From JAYFRE01 sp034926235 (GTDB lineage: Bacteria > Pseudomonadota > Alphaproteobacteria > Rhodospirillales > Magnetospirillaceae), in contig JAYFRE010000034.1 in the NCBI GenBank assembly GCA_034926235.1, positions 1 through 64,000 on the forward strand: a stretch of DNA of 64,000 nt, read 5' to 3'. Below, one piece after another: positions 8,581-16,675 of this stretch; the first letter of the stretch is position 1; every line of letters begins with the position of its first letter. The translations under genes were made by a program, and so were the position numbers. The notes beneath the pieces were generated by a model, which was not told the DNA's origin, searched no databases, and saw nothing but the letters and a program-made list of their open reading frames with translations.

Positions 8581-9321
8581 TCAGTGGGACGATCTGTACC
8601 GGCCGGAACCGAACCGCTTGGCCAGGGCGTCGTCATCATTGACCGGGCTTTCGGCCGCTACGGGGATGGCGGCGACAGTTTCGGTCTTGATTTCGGGGGC
8701 CGCTTTGGGCTCGGTCTTTTTGGCTTCGGTCTTGTGCTTGTCCTTGGCCGGCGCCTCAGCCGGATCCTCATGCTGCAAAACGGGCTGAGGTGCCGAAGGT
8801 TTGGCGACGACGGGAATCGGGAGCGCCTGCCGGGATTGGACTACCAGCTTCGCCTGGAGCCGAACAGGAGCCTCGGCATAAATGAAACCGTAGGCGGGAT
8901 AGACCTTGGTGCCGAAATCCTTGGCGATATGATTCCAGACCTTGACTTGGGTCCAGTCGTTGCGGGGAGACACATCAATCACGGAAACGTCCGTGGCGAC
9001 GCTGCCGCGTCCGCCGATGCGGCTTGATCCCCAATTGGCATGATCGATACGAATCTCGCGCGAATTGACCTGCGAACGGACCACGGCGACATGGCCATAA
9101 CGCATCGATCCATGCTGCTTGAAGACGAGAACGGATCCTACGATGGGAGACTGGCCGCGATCATAACGACCGGCGGCGGCAGACCACCAAGTCCAGGCAT
9201 TGCCGCTTAAGGATATTCCAGAAATATCGCGTGCGTAAGGGACACACTGAAGAGCGGACGCGCTGGCCGCGCTAAAGAACAGGGCGCCTGCGATGCAGGC
9301 GGCGATGATTCCTTTATGCAC
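8581..9321 (-). CDS. Secreted CHAP-domain protein, putative cell-wall amidase/peptidase
   Basis: From the GTG at 9321, which follows a GAGGGAG ribosome site, the 246-residue product has a signal peptide ending SAASASA. The mature protein opens with LQCVPYARDISG, the nucleophile cysteine of a CHAP (NlpC/P60-like) hydrolase. The catalytic histidine is in RYGHVAVV, followed by an aspartate/asparagine segment (IDHANWG). The rest is low-complexity Ala/Pro/Lys/Glu sequence that may act as a spacer or wall-binding tail, ending RYRSSH. A start at 9378 (MDRSRILK) is possible but has a weaker ribosome site. CHAP enzymes cleave peptidoglycan peptides; the exact bond is not predictable here. Confidence 0.75.
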   Translation of the reverse strand: MHKGIIAACIAGALFFSAASASALQCVPYARDISGISLSGNAWTWWSAAAGRYDRGQSPIVGSVLVFKQHGSMRYGHVAVVRSQVNSREIRIDHANWGSSRIGGRGSVATDVSVIDVSPRNDWTQVKVWNHIAKDFGTKVYPAYGFIYAEAPVRLQAKLVVQSRQALPIPVVAKPSAPQPVLQHEDPAEAPAKDKHKTEAKKTEPKAAPEIKTETVAAIPVAAESPVNDDDALAKRFGSGRYRSSH

Positions 9322-9508
9322 CCCCTGAAACTCCCTCTTCGGTGACGACGCGATTTTTAGGATTCTTGACCGATCCATTTTTCCGATTGTGCTTATTCGA
9401 TTCGCGTAAGACAACCCCGGAAAGCATTTTGGGGATAAAAAAATGCATTGCCCGCCGGTCCGGGGCGAGGGTGACAGGGACCGCACGGCACGGTATAAGC
9501 TTGAAGAC

Positions 9509-10219
9509 ATGAGATTTCCACCGTCTTTCGCCCTGATCGCCTTGCTGACGGTTCTTGCTGCCGCCGGTCCGGCTGCGGCGGGATATGATGACGGCGTGGC
9601 GGCCTTTCGCGGTGGTGATTATAGGGCTGCGCATCAGATCTGGACCGATTGCGCCGAAGCCGAGCCCCGTTGCCAATATGGAATCGGCTATCTTTATCAC
9701 TTCGGACTCGGCATGCCGGTGGATACGGCCCAGGCCAAAAGCTGGTACGAAAAGGCGGCGGCCCGGAACGATGCCGACGCGCTTTATGCGCTGGGATTAT
9801 TGTACGAGAACGCCAATCTGGGACCGCGCGATCTGGCGACGGCCTTGCGCTATTACCGCGAGGCGGCGTCGCACGGGCCTCATGGCGACGCCGAATATGC
9901 CATCGGCCGCATGATCCTGCGCGGACGCGGTGTGGCGCGCGACCCTGGGGAAGCGATCGAATGGCTGAAAAAGGCGGCCGGCCATGGCCATCCCGCCGGA
10001 CAGTACATGCTGGGCGCGGCGTATGAAGCGGGTTGGGGCGTCAAGCCGGACGGGGCCGAAGCGCTTTATTGGTACAGTCTCGCCGCCCGCAACGATCAGG
10101 TCGAGCTGATGGACCACGACATGTCCTTTCAACCGGCCATCGCCATCGACGCGCTGAAGAAGCATCTATCGCCCGAAACGGTCAAAGCGGTCGAAGCGCG
10201 TCTGGCCAAGACCCCCTGA
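9509..10219 (+). CDS. Secreted Sel1-like (TPR-type) repeat protein
   Basis: The 236-residue product begins MRFPPSFALIALLTVLAAAGPAAAGYDD, a signal peptide cleaved around AAA-GYD; an upstream in-frame ATG at 9443 would bury this signal, so 9509 is chosen. At least four Sel1-like repeats follow, recognisable by AKSWYEKAAARND, ALRYYREAASHG, AIEWLKKAAGHGHP and ALYWYSLAARND, each with the alternating small-residue pattern of SLR helices. Such proteins are usually periplasmic or outer-membrane scaffolds for protein interaction. It is divergent from the CHAP gene and convergent with glgP. No specific function can be assigned. Confidence 0.8.
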   Translation: MRFPPSFALIALLTVLAAAGPAAAGYDDGVAAFRGGDYRAAHQIWTDCAEAEPRCQYGIGYLYHFGLGMPVDTAQAKSWYEKAAARNDADALYALGLLYENANLGPRDLATALRYYREAASHGPHGDAEYAIGRMILRGRGVARDPGEAIEWLKKAAGHGHPAGQYMLGAAYEAGWGVKPDGAEALYWYSLAARNDQVELMDHDMSFQPAIAIDALKKHLSPETVKAVEARLAKTP

Positions 10220-10221
10220 AC

Positions 10222-10257
10222 GCCGCCGGCCCCTATTTCCGTCAGGGGGCGGCGTCA
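10222..10257. terminator. Hairpin at the convergent end of the Sel1 gene and glgP
   Basis: GCCGC and CCCCT on the left pair with AGGGG and GCGGC on the right around a short loop, with a three-base bulge. The structure spans both stop codons of the convergent genes. No T-run follows on either strand, so its role as a terminator is only suggested. Confidence 0.35.
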
Positions 10258-12731
10258 TGCGCGGGCCGGACATGCCAGATATCACGGGCATAATCGCGGA
10301 TGGTGCGGTCGGACGAGAACTTTCCCATGCGAGCGACGTTCAGGATCGCTTTGCGGTTCCATTCACCGGGGTCGCGGTAAAGCTGATCGACGCGTTCCTG
10401 CGTGGCGATATAGGCCGCGTAATCGGCGGTGAGCAGGTAATGGTCGCCGCCGACGGTCAGGCTATCCACGATCGGGCGGAAACGGTCCGGGTCGTCGGGT
10501 GAGAAATAGCCCGAGGCGATCATCCGCAACACTTCGGCCAGTTCCGGCTGGGCGTCGATGGCGGCGCGGGCATCCCAACCGGCCCGGCGGGTCCTGGTCA
10601 CATCCTGGGCCGACAGGCCGAACAGGAACATATTGTCCTCGCCGACCTCTTCGCAGATTTCGACATTGGCGCCATCCCAGGTGCCGATGGTCAGCGCCCC
10701 GTTCAAGGCCAGCTTCATGTTGCCCGTGCCCGAAGCCTCGGTGCCGGCGGTGCTGATCTGTTCGGACAGATTGGCGCCGGGGATGATCGTTTCGGCGGCC
10801 GAGACATTGTAGTTGGGGAAGAACAACAATGTCAGCCGGCCCGCGACCAGGGGGTCGTTGTTGATGACATCGGCGACGTCGTTGATCAGCTTTACAATCA
10901 GCTTGGCCATCTGATAGCCGGGGGCCGCCTTGCCGCCGATGATCACCGTACGCGGCGGCGTGAAGGCGGTCGGGTTGGCGCGGATGCGGTTGTAGCGCGT
11001 CACCACATGCAACAGGTTCAAAAGCTGGCGTTTGTATTCGTGCATGCGCTTGACCATGACGTCGAACAGCGAATCGACATCCACCGTAACGCCGAGGCGG
11101 GTGTCGATCAGCCGGGCGAGGCGGGTCTTATTGGCCCTTTTGGCCTCGGCGAACCGTTCGCGGAAGGCTGTGTCCTCGGCCAGCGGGACCAGCGCTTCGA
11201 GTGCGTCGAGATCGGTGATCCAGGAATCGCCGATGGCATCCGTGATCAGCGCCGCCAGGATGGGGTTGGCGGCCAGCAGCCAGCGGCGGGGCGTGATGCC
11301 GTTGGTCACGCAGATGATGTGGCCCGGCGAGAATTGCTCGAAATCCGAGAAGATGGTCGATTTCATCAAATCGGTATGAATCTCGGCGACGCCGTTGGTC
11401 GTGTGCGAGCCGACGATGGCCAGATGGGCCATGCGCACGCGCCGTCCTTGATCTTCGTCGATCAGCGACATGCGGCGCAGGATATCGGTATCGCCCGGCC
11501 AGCGATGCCGCACCGCGCTCAAGAAGCGCTGATTGATCTCGAAGATGATGTCGAGATGACGCGGCAGCAGACGCTGGAACAGATCGACCGGCCAGGTTTC
11601 CAGCGCTTCGGACATCAGCGTGTGGTTGGTGTAGCCGCAGACCCGGACGGTGATCGACCAGGCGCGTTCCCAGGGATAGCGGTAATCGTCGATCAGTAGC
11701 CGCATCAGTTCGGCCACCATCATCGCCGGATGAGTGTCGTTCAATTGAATGGCGACGTGATCGGGCATCCGCTCGAAATCGTCGTGGGTCTTGCGGAATC
11801 GGGCGACGATGTCCTGAAGCGACGCGCAGACGAAGAAATATTCCTGCCGGAAGCGTAGTTCGCGGCCGTTTTCGGTCGAATCCGAGGGGTAGAGCACCTT
11901 GGACAGATTTTCGGAATCGTATTTGGCGCGCACCGCCTCGACATAATTGCCCTGATTGAAATATTTCAGGTCGAACTCGCGGGTGGATTTGGCCGCCCAC
12001 AGGCGCAGATTATTGACGGTCTTGCCGCCATAGCCCGGCACCGGCACGTCATAGGCCATGGCCAGCACGTCCTCGGTATCGACCCATTGGTGCCGCCAAT
12101 TGCCCTCATTGTCCTTGAAACGCACCACGCGGCCGCCGAAGCGCACCGGATAGACGATTCCAGGGCGCGGGAATTCCCAAGGATTACCGTAGCGCAGCCA
12201 GTTTTCCGGCGTTTCGACCTGCCAGCCTTGCTCGATATGCTGGGTGAACATGCCGAATTCATAGCGGATGCCGTAACCGAAGCCGGGAACGTCCAGCGTC
12301 GCCATGCTGTCGATCAGACAGGCCGCGAGCCGTCCCAAACCGCCATTGCCCAGGGCGGGTTCGACCTCCCAGCGGCGCAGCAGATCGAGATCATAGCCCA
12401 GATCGGCGACCGCCTCCCGGAACGCATCGTAAAGCCCCAGATTGATCATGCCGTTGGTCAGCGCCCGCCCGATCAGGAACTCCATCGACAGATAGTAGAC
12501 GCGCTTGGAATCATTGTCGTAATAGCGGCGCATCGATTGCGTCCAGCGCTCGATCAGGCGGTCGCGCACCGAATAGGCGGCGGCGAGATACCAGTCCTGC
12601 GATGTCGCCAGCAGAGGGTCCTTGCCGACGGAATAGACCAGATGATCGGTCAAACTTTGACGGATGGCCGGCAGGCCGTCGCCGGAAATACGCCGTCTGG
12701 GGTTGGCGCCTTCATCCTTTATCCGTGTCAT
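10242..12731 (-). CDS. glgP: Glycogen/starch/alpha-glucan phosphorylase
   Basis: Releases glucose 1-phosphate from alpha-1,4-glucan using pyridoxal phosphate. The protein has 829 residues, standard for family GT35. Visible motifs include YLSMEFLIGRAL, LGNGGLGRLAACLIDSMAT, the RMHEYKRQLLN region and the PLP-lysine segment EASGTGNMKLALNGALTIG followed by TWDGANVEI. It stands alone: no glgA, glgB, glgC or glgX is nearby, so it probably has its own promoter upstream of 12731. The frequent arginine and aspartate residues reflect GC-rich codon use. Confidence 0.96.
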   Translation of the reverse strand: MTRIKDEGANPRRRISGDGLPAIRQSLTDHLVYSVGKDPLLATSQDWYLAAAYSVRDRLIERWTQSMRRYYDNDSKRVYYLSMEFLIGRALTNGMINLGLYDAFREAVADLGYDLDLLRRWEVEPALGNGGLGRLAACLIDSMATLDVPGFGYGIRYEFGMFTQHIEQGWQVETPENWLRYGNPWEFPRPGIVYPVRFGGRVVRFKDNEGNWRHQWVDTEDVLAMAYDVPVPGYGGKTVNNLRLWAAKSTREFDLKYFNQGNYVEAVRAKYDSENLSKVLYPSDSTENGRELRFRQEYFFVCASLQDIVARFRKTHDDFERMPDHVAIQLNDTHPAMMVAELMRLLIDDYRYPWERAWSITVRVCGYTNHTLMSEALETWPVDLFQRLLPRHLDIIFEINQRFLSAVRHRWPGDTDILRRMSLIDEDQGRRVRMAHLAIVGSHTTNGVAEIHTDLMKSTIFSDFEQFSPGHIICVTNGITPRRWLLAANPILAALITDAIGDSWITDLDALEALVPLAEDTAFRERFAEAKRANKTRLARLIDTRLGVTVDVDSLFDVMVKRMHEYKRQLLNLLHVVTRYNRIRANPTAFTPPRTVIIGGKAAPGYQMAKLIVKLINDVADVINNDPLVAGRLTLLFFPNYNVSAAETIIPGANLSEQISTAGTEASGTGNMKLALNGALTIGTWDGANVEICEEVGEDNMFLFGLSAQDVTRTRRAGWDARAAIDAQPELAEVLRMIASGYFSPDDPDRFRPIVDSLTVGGDHYLLTADYAAYIATQERVDQLYRDPGEWNRKAILNVARMGKFSSDRTIRDYARDIWHVRPAHDAAP

Positions 12732-12882
12732 GGAATCTCCTTGCCGGGGATTTCGGGGGCGTTCGGCGCCACCCTATTCTAGAGACAGAACACTATCAGA
12801 GGGTGCGACAAGCTTGCCTTTCGCGCAAGACCGGGTGCTAATCTGGCCCTCTTTCGGAACGAAGGCGAGGGGCGGAACGTCG

Positions 12883-13092
12883 ATGAGCAGGGATGTGGAG
12901 GACCGTTTGATAGCGTTGGAAAGCCGGCTTGCCCATTATGAGCGTGTCGCCGACGATCTATCGGACGTCCTGGCCGGGCAGGCGCGGCTGATCGAGCGGC
13001 TGCTGGAACGGCTGTCCTGGGCCGACGAAAGGCTGGGAGCGCTGGAGCAGGGCGGCGGCATTCCCCCGAACGAGAAGCCGCCGCACTATTGA
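12883..13092 (+). CDS. slyX: SlyX-family protein
   Basis: Small protein of 69 residues beginning MSRDVEDRLIALESRLAHYE. It is predicted as one long helix with heptad spacing (RLIALESRLAHYERVADDL, IERLLERLSWADERLGAL) and ends PPHY, the conserved C-terminus of the SlyX family. The in-frame extension to 12664 lacks coding character; the ATG at 12883 matches the family start. The biochemical role of SlyX is unknown. It converges with icd, with stops 10 bases apart. Confidence 0.85.
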   Translation: MSRDVEDRLIALESRLAHYERVADDLSDVLAGQARLIERLLERLSWADERLGALEQGGGIPPNEKPPHY

Positions 13093-13109
13093 AAAACGCG
13101 CTTTAGCGC
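13092..13109 (-). terminator. Possible short terminator at the icd stop
   Basis: On the minus strand GCGC-TAAA-GCGC, which contains the icd stop codon, is followed by GTTTTTC. The stem is only 4-5 bp, so it is a weak candidate. Confidence 0.35.
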
Positions 13110-14326
13110 CAGGCCGCCATCGCCTGTTTCAGATTACCATCAAGCGCGTCGAGGAACCGGCCGGTGGTCAGCCAGGGCTGGTTGGGGCCGATCAGCAACG
13201 CCAGATCCTTGGTCATCAGACCGGATTCGACGGTTTCCACGCAGACTTTCTCCAGCGTTTCGGCGAAACGGGCGACATCCGGCGTGCGGTCGAAGCGCGC
13301 CCGGTAGTAAAGGCCGCGCGTCCAAGCGAAGATCGAAGCGATCGGGTTGGTCGAGGTTTCTCGGCCTTGCTGATGCTCCCGGTAATGGCGGGTCACGGTG
13401 CCGTGCGCGGCCTCGGCCTCGACCGTGCGCCCGTCGGGCGACAGCAGCACCGACGTCATCAGCCCCAGCGAGCCGAACCCTTGCGCCACGGTGTCCGATT
13501 GCACGTCGCCGTCGTAATTCTTGCAGGCCCAGACGAATCCGCCCGGCCATTTCAGCGCCGAGGCCACCATGTCGTCGATCAGGCGGTGCTCATAGGTGAT
13601 GCCGGCGGCGTCGAAGCGGGTCTTGAACTCCTGGTCGAACACCTCCTGGAACAGGTCTTTGAAGCGGCCGTCATAGGCTTTCAGGATCGTGTTCTTGGTG
13701 GACAGATAGACCGGCCAGCTTTTGGCCAGACCGTAATTCAGGCAGGCGCGCGCGAATCCCCGGATCGAGTCGTCCAGATTGTACATTCCCATGGCGATTC
13801 CGGCGCTGGGGAAGGCGAACACTTCGCGCTCGACCGGCTTGCCGCCGTCCGCAGGGGTGAAGGTCAAGGTCAGACGCCCCGGTCCCGGCACGGTGAAATC
13901 GGTGGCGCGATATTGATCGCCGAAGGCATGGCGGCCAATGACGATGGGTTTGGTCCAGTTCGGCACCAGGCGCGGCACGTTGGCGCAGATGATCGGTTCG
14001 CGGAACACGGTGCCGTCCAGGATGTTGCGGATGGTGCCGTTGGGCGACTTCCACATCGATTTCAGGCCGAATTCGGCGACGCGGGCCTCGTCGGGCGTGA
14101 TGGTCGCGCATTTGACGCCGACGCCATACTGCTTGATGGCCTGGGCGGCCTCGATTGTGATCCGGTCTTCGGTCCGGTCGCGCGATTCGATGCCGAGATC
14201 GTAATATTTCAAATCGATATCGAGATAGGGAAGGATCAGCTTCTCTTTGATGAAGCTCCAGATGATCCGGGTCATTTCGTCGCCGTCCAGCTCGACAATG
14301 GGGTTTGCGACCGTGATTTTCGTCAT
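13103..14326 (-). CDS. icd: NADP-dependent isocitrate dehydrogenase
   Basis: TCA-cycle enzyme converting isocitrate to 2-oxoglutarate with NADPH production. From the ATG at 14326 the protein has 407 residues and starts MTKITVANPIVELDGDEMTR, the conserved start of the eukaryote-like homodimeric subfamily common in alphaproteobacteria. The substrate-binding segment KSPNGTIRNILDGTVFREPI, the metal-binding aspartate region LIDDMVASALKWPGGFVWACKNYDGDVQSD, and the NADP region EAAHGTVTRHYREHQ are all present. A longer in-frame start at 14362 adds 12 residues with no conservation. Confidence 0.96.
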   Translation of the reverse strand: MTKITVANPIVELDGDEMTRIIWSFIKEKLILPYLDIDLKYYDLGIESRDRTEDRITIEAAQAIKQYGVGVKCATITPDEARVAEFGLKSMWKSPNGTIRNILDGTVFREPIICANVPRLVPNWTKPIVIGRHAFGDQYRATDFTVPGPGRLTLTFTPADGGKPVEREVFAFPSAGIAMGMYNLDDSIRGFARACLNYGLAKSWPVYLSTKNTILKAYDGRFKDLFQEVFDQEFKTRFDAAGITYEHRLIDDMVASALKWPGGFVWACKNYDGDVQSDTVAQGFGSLGLMTSVLLSPDGRTVEAEAAHGTVTRHYREHQQGRETSTNPIASIFAWTRGLYYRARFDRTPDVARFAETLEKVCVETVESGLMTKDLALLIGPNQPWLTTGRFLDALDGNLKQAMAAWR

Positions 14327-14579
14327 GGCAAGGCACATCCTGTTTATGAGGACCGGGGTCAAGCTGTCCGCTGGGGTGCGCCCCAGACGCCTCGAAGCGG
14401 CTTTACCGCCGGAATTCGGTCGGGAAAGCAGGCGACGGACGAGGAATTCTTACATCACCCGGACGTTTGGCACCACCCCGCAATGGGATAAGGAGCGCTC
14501 CGCCATGGTTGCGCCCGCTTGTGCGGAGGATTAGGGTACAAAACGGATGAATCCCCGCCTCTATGCATAGAGAAATACC

Positions 14580-15551
14580 GTGAAACGCCCGAGCCTGATC
14601 GTCATCGCCGGCATTGCCATCATCGTCGCCGCCATCGCCGTAAGCTGGTGGAACAAGCACACGGAAGACGCTCCGCCGCCCGTGCCGACCGCCACTGAAC
14701 GGCCGGCCGCGCCGAACGCCGCTCAGCCGGCTGCCGTTCCGCCCAGCTTCGATATCGTGCGCATCAATCCGCAAGGCGAAGCGGTGGTCGCCGGCCGCGC
14801 CGAGCCGCGCGCCGAGGTGGTGATCCTGGATGGCGGCAAGGAAATCGGCCGGGTCATCGCCGATGATCGCGGCGAATGGGTGTTCGTGACCGACGAACCG
14901 CTGCCGCCCGGCCCGCGCGAATTGACGCTGAAGGCCCAGAATCCGGACGGCAGCACCGGCGAGACGCAAGCGCCGGTGGTTCTGGTGGTGCCGGAGCGTT
15001 CCAAGAATGGCGGTGCATCCCTGGCGGTACGGGTCAATCCCGATGGGTCGATCGACATTCTGCAAGGGCCCCAGGCTCAGACCGGGGCAGGCAGCGTGTC
15101 GATTACCGGGCTGCGGTATGACGAATCGGGGCGGTTGTCCGTTGTCGGTCAGGCAACCCCCGGCGCCCAGGTACGGGTCTATCTCGACAACCAGCCTCTG
15201 GCCGCAACCAAAGCGGGCGATGATGGGCAATGGCGCGCGCCGCCTCGCCAAGCGCCCAAGCAGGGAACGCACACCGTCCGCGCTGACGAACTGGATGCCA
15301 AGGGCAAGGTCGTCGCCCGTGCCGAAATCAGCTTCACCCTGCCCGAGGGCGACAAGCAGGCGGCGAAGCCGGTGGCGGGGGGCGATAAGATTACGGTCGA
15401 ACCGGGGAACAGCCTGTGGCGGATCGCGCGGCGCACCCTGGGATCAGGCGTCGATTACGTCATGATCTTTCAGGCCAACCGCGAACAGATTCGCAATCCG
15501 GACCTGATCTATCCCGGTCAGGTGCTGGTCATTCCGAAAGAAAAGAACTGA
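14580..15551 (+). CDS. Membrane-anchored LysM peptidoglycan-binding protein
   Basis: The 323-residue protein starts at a GTG (MKRPSLIVIAGIAIIVAAIAV), giving one N-terminal membrane helix followed by a Pro/Ala-rich linker. Two Ig-like/beta-sandwich segments follow (around EAVVAGRAEPRAEVVILDGG and SVVGQATPGAQVRVYLDNQ), each resembling the repeated bacterial Ig-like domain of LysM proteins. The C-terminal LysM motif runs from KITVEPGNSLWRIARRTLG to LIYPGQVLVIPK. Likely periplasmic, tethered to the inner membrane and binding peptidoglycan. A strong terminator follows immediately, so it is probably monocistronic. Confidence 0.85.
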   Translation: MKRPSLIVIAGIAIIVAAIAVSWWNKHTEDAPPPVPTATERPAAPNAAQPAAVPPSFDIVRINPQGEAVVAGRAEPRAEVVILDGGKEIGRVIADDRGEWVFVTDEPLPPGPRELTLKAQNPDGSTGETQAPVVLVVPERSKNGGASLAVRVNPDGSIDILQGPQAQTGAGSVSITGLRYDESGRLSVVGQATPGAQVRVYLDNQPLAATKAGDDGQWRAPPRQAPKQGTHTVRADELDAKGKVVARAEISFTLPEGDKQAAKPVAGGDKITVEPGNSLWRIARRTLGSGVDYVMIFQANREQIRNPDLIYPGQVLVIPKEKN

Positions 15552-15564
15552 ACGGATGACATAA

Positions 15565-15598
15565 GGGCCTTGCCGCTTCCGGCAAGGCCCTTTGTTTT
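15565..15598 (+). terminator. Rho-independent terminator after the LysM gene
   Basis: GGGCCTTGCCG (15565-15575), loop CTTC, CGGCAAGGCCC (15580-15590), then TTTGTTTT. It has an 11-bp perfect stem with a stable tetraloop and U-tract on the plus strand. It lies 14 bases past the LysM stop and abuts the convergent nrdB stop; on the minus strand it could still help to end the nrd transcript. Confidence 0.85.
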
Positions 15599-16664
15599 AC
15601 GAGGCCCGGTCGAAACGGGCCCAGACGCCGTCGGGACCGTCCCAGGCCCCGTGCGTCGCCGCCTTGGAATATTCCGTGGCGCGCTGTTCAAAGAAATTGG
15701 CGTGTTCGACGCCGTTCAGGATTTCGACCAGCCAGGGCAGGGGATGCGGCTTGATCTGGCGATAGCCGGACTCGGTTTCCTCGAAATGGCCGTAAAGCGG
15801 GGGCAGACGCAGCTGGGTCAGCCGCCAATCGGCGATATAGCGCACATAGTCGCAGATATCCTCGGTCTTCATGCCTTGGACGGGGCCCAGCTCGAAAGCC
15901 AGTGCGACGAATTTCTCCTCCAGCCCCACCATGGTGCCGGCGACGTCCAGGATGTCGTCACGGACCGATTTGGTCAGCGCCCCGGTCTCGCGATTCCATT
16001 CATGGAACAGGCGGATGATGCCCTCGCAATGCAAGCTTTCGTCGCGCACCGACCAGGTGACGATCTGGCCCATGCCTTTCATCTTGTTATGACGGGGGAA
16101 GTTCAGCAGCATGGCGAAGCTGGCGAACAGCGCCATACCTTCGGTAAAGGCCCCGAACATGGCCAGCGTGCGCGAGATGTCGGCGACGGTTTTCACGCCG
16201 AAACCGTGCATGTAATCGGCCTTGTCGCGCATGGCGGCATAGTCGCGGAACGCCGCGAACTCGGTCTGCGGCATGCCGAGCGTGGTCAGAAGCAGCGCAT
16301 AGGCATCGATATGGACCGTCTCCATGTTGGTGAAGGCGGCCATCATCATCTGCACTTCCAGCGGCTGGAAGATCGGCATGTAACGCTTCAGATAATTGTC
16401 GCCGACCTCGACGTCGGACTGGGTGAAGAAGCGGAAGATCTGGGTCAGGAGATTGCGTTCCTGGTCCGATACCCGATCAGACGCCCAATCCTTCAAATCC
16501 TCGCCCAGCGGCACTTCCTCGCCCATCCAATGAAGCTGCTGCTGTTTCTTCCAGAATTCATAGGCCCAGGGGTAGCGTTCGACATTGTAGGTGCCCGAGC
16601 TTTGCAGGAGGCCGACCTTGCCGGTGTTGATCAGCGTCAAGGGATCGAGATGTCCGAGAGTCAT
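15597..16664 (-). CDS. nrdB: Ribonucleoside-diphosphate reductase class Ia, beta subunit
   Basis: Radical-generating diiron subunit of ribonucleotide reductase. With the start at 16664 (MTLGHLDPLTLINTGKVGLL) the protein has 355 residues. The E. coli ligand numbering fits exactly: D84, E115, H118 and the radical tyrosine Y122 in NMETVHIDAYALLL; later ligands lie in SVRDESLHCEG. The in-frame extension to 16850 overlaps nrdA and is ignored. There is no N-terminal ATP-cone. It follows nrdA after 11 bases and is cotranscribed with it. Confidence 0.95.
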   Translation of the reverse strand: MTLGHLDPLTLINTGKVGLLQSSGTYNVERYPWAYEFWKKQQQLHWMGEEVPLGEDLKDWASDRVSDQERNLLTQIFRFFTQSDVEVGDNYLKRYMPIFQPLEVQMMMAAFTNMETVHIDAYALLLTTLGMPQTEFAAFRDYAAMRDKADYMHGFGVKTVADISRTLAMFGAFTEGMALFASFAMLLNFPRHNKMKGMGQIVTWSVRDESLHCEGIIRLFHEWNRETGALTKSVRDDILDVAGTMVGLEEKFVALAFELGPVQGMKTEDICDYVRYIADWRLTQLRLPPLYGHFEETESGYRQIKPHPLPWLVEILNGVEHANFFEQRATEYSKAATHGAWDGPDGVWARFDRAS

Positions 16665-16675
16665 CGTTCTTTTCC

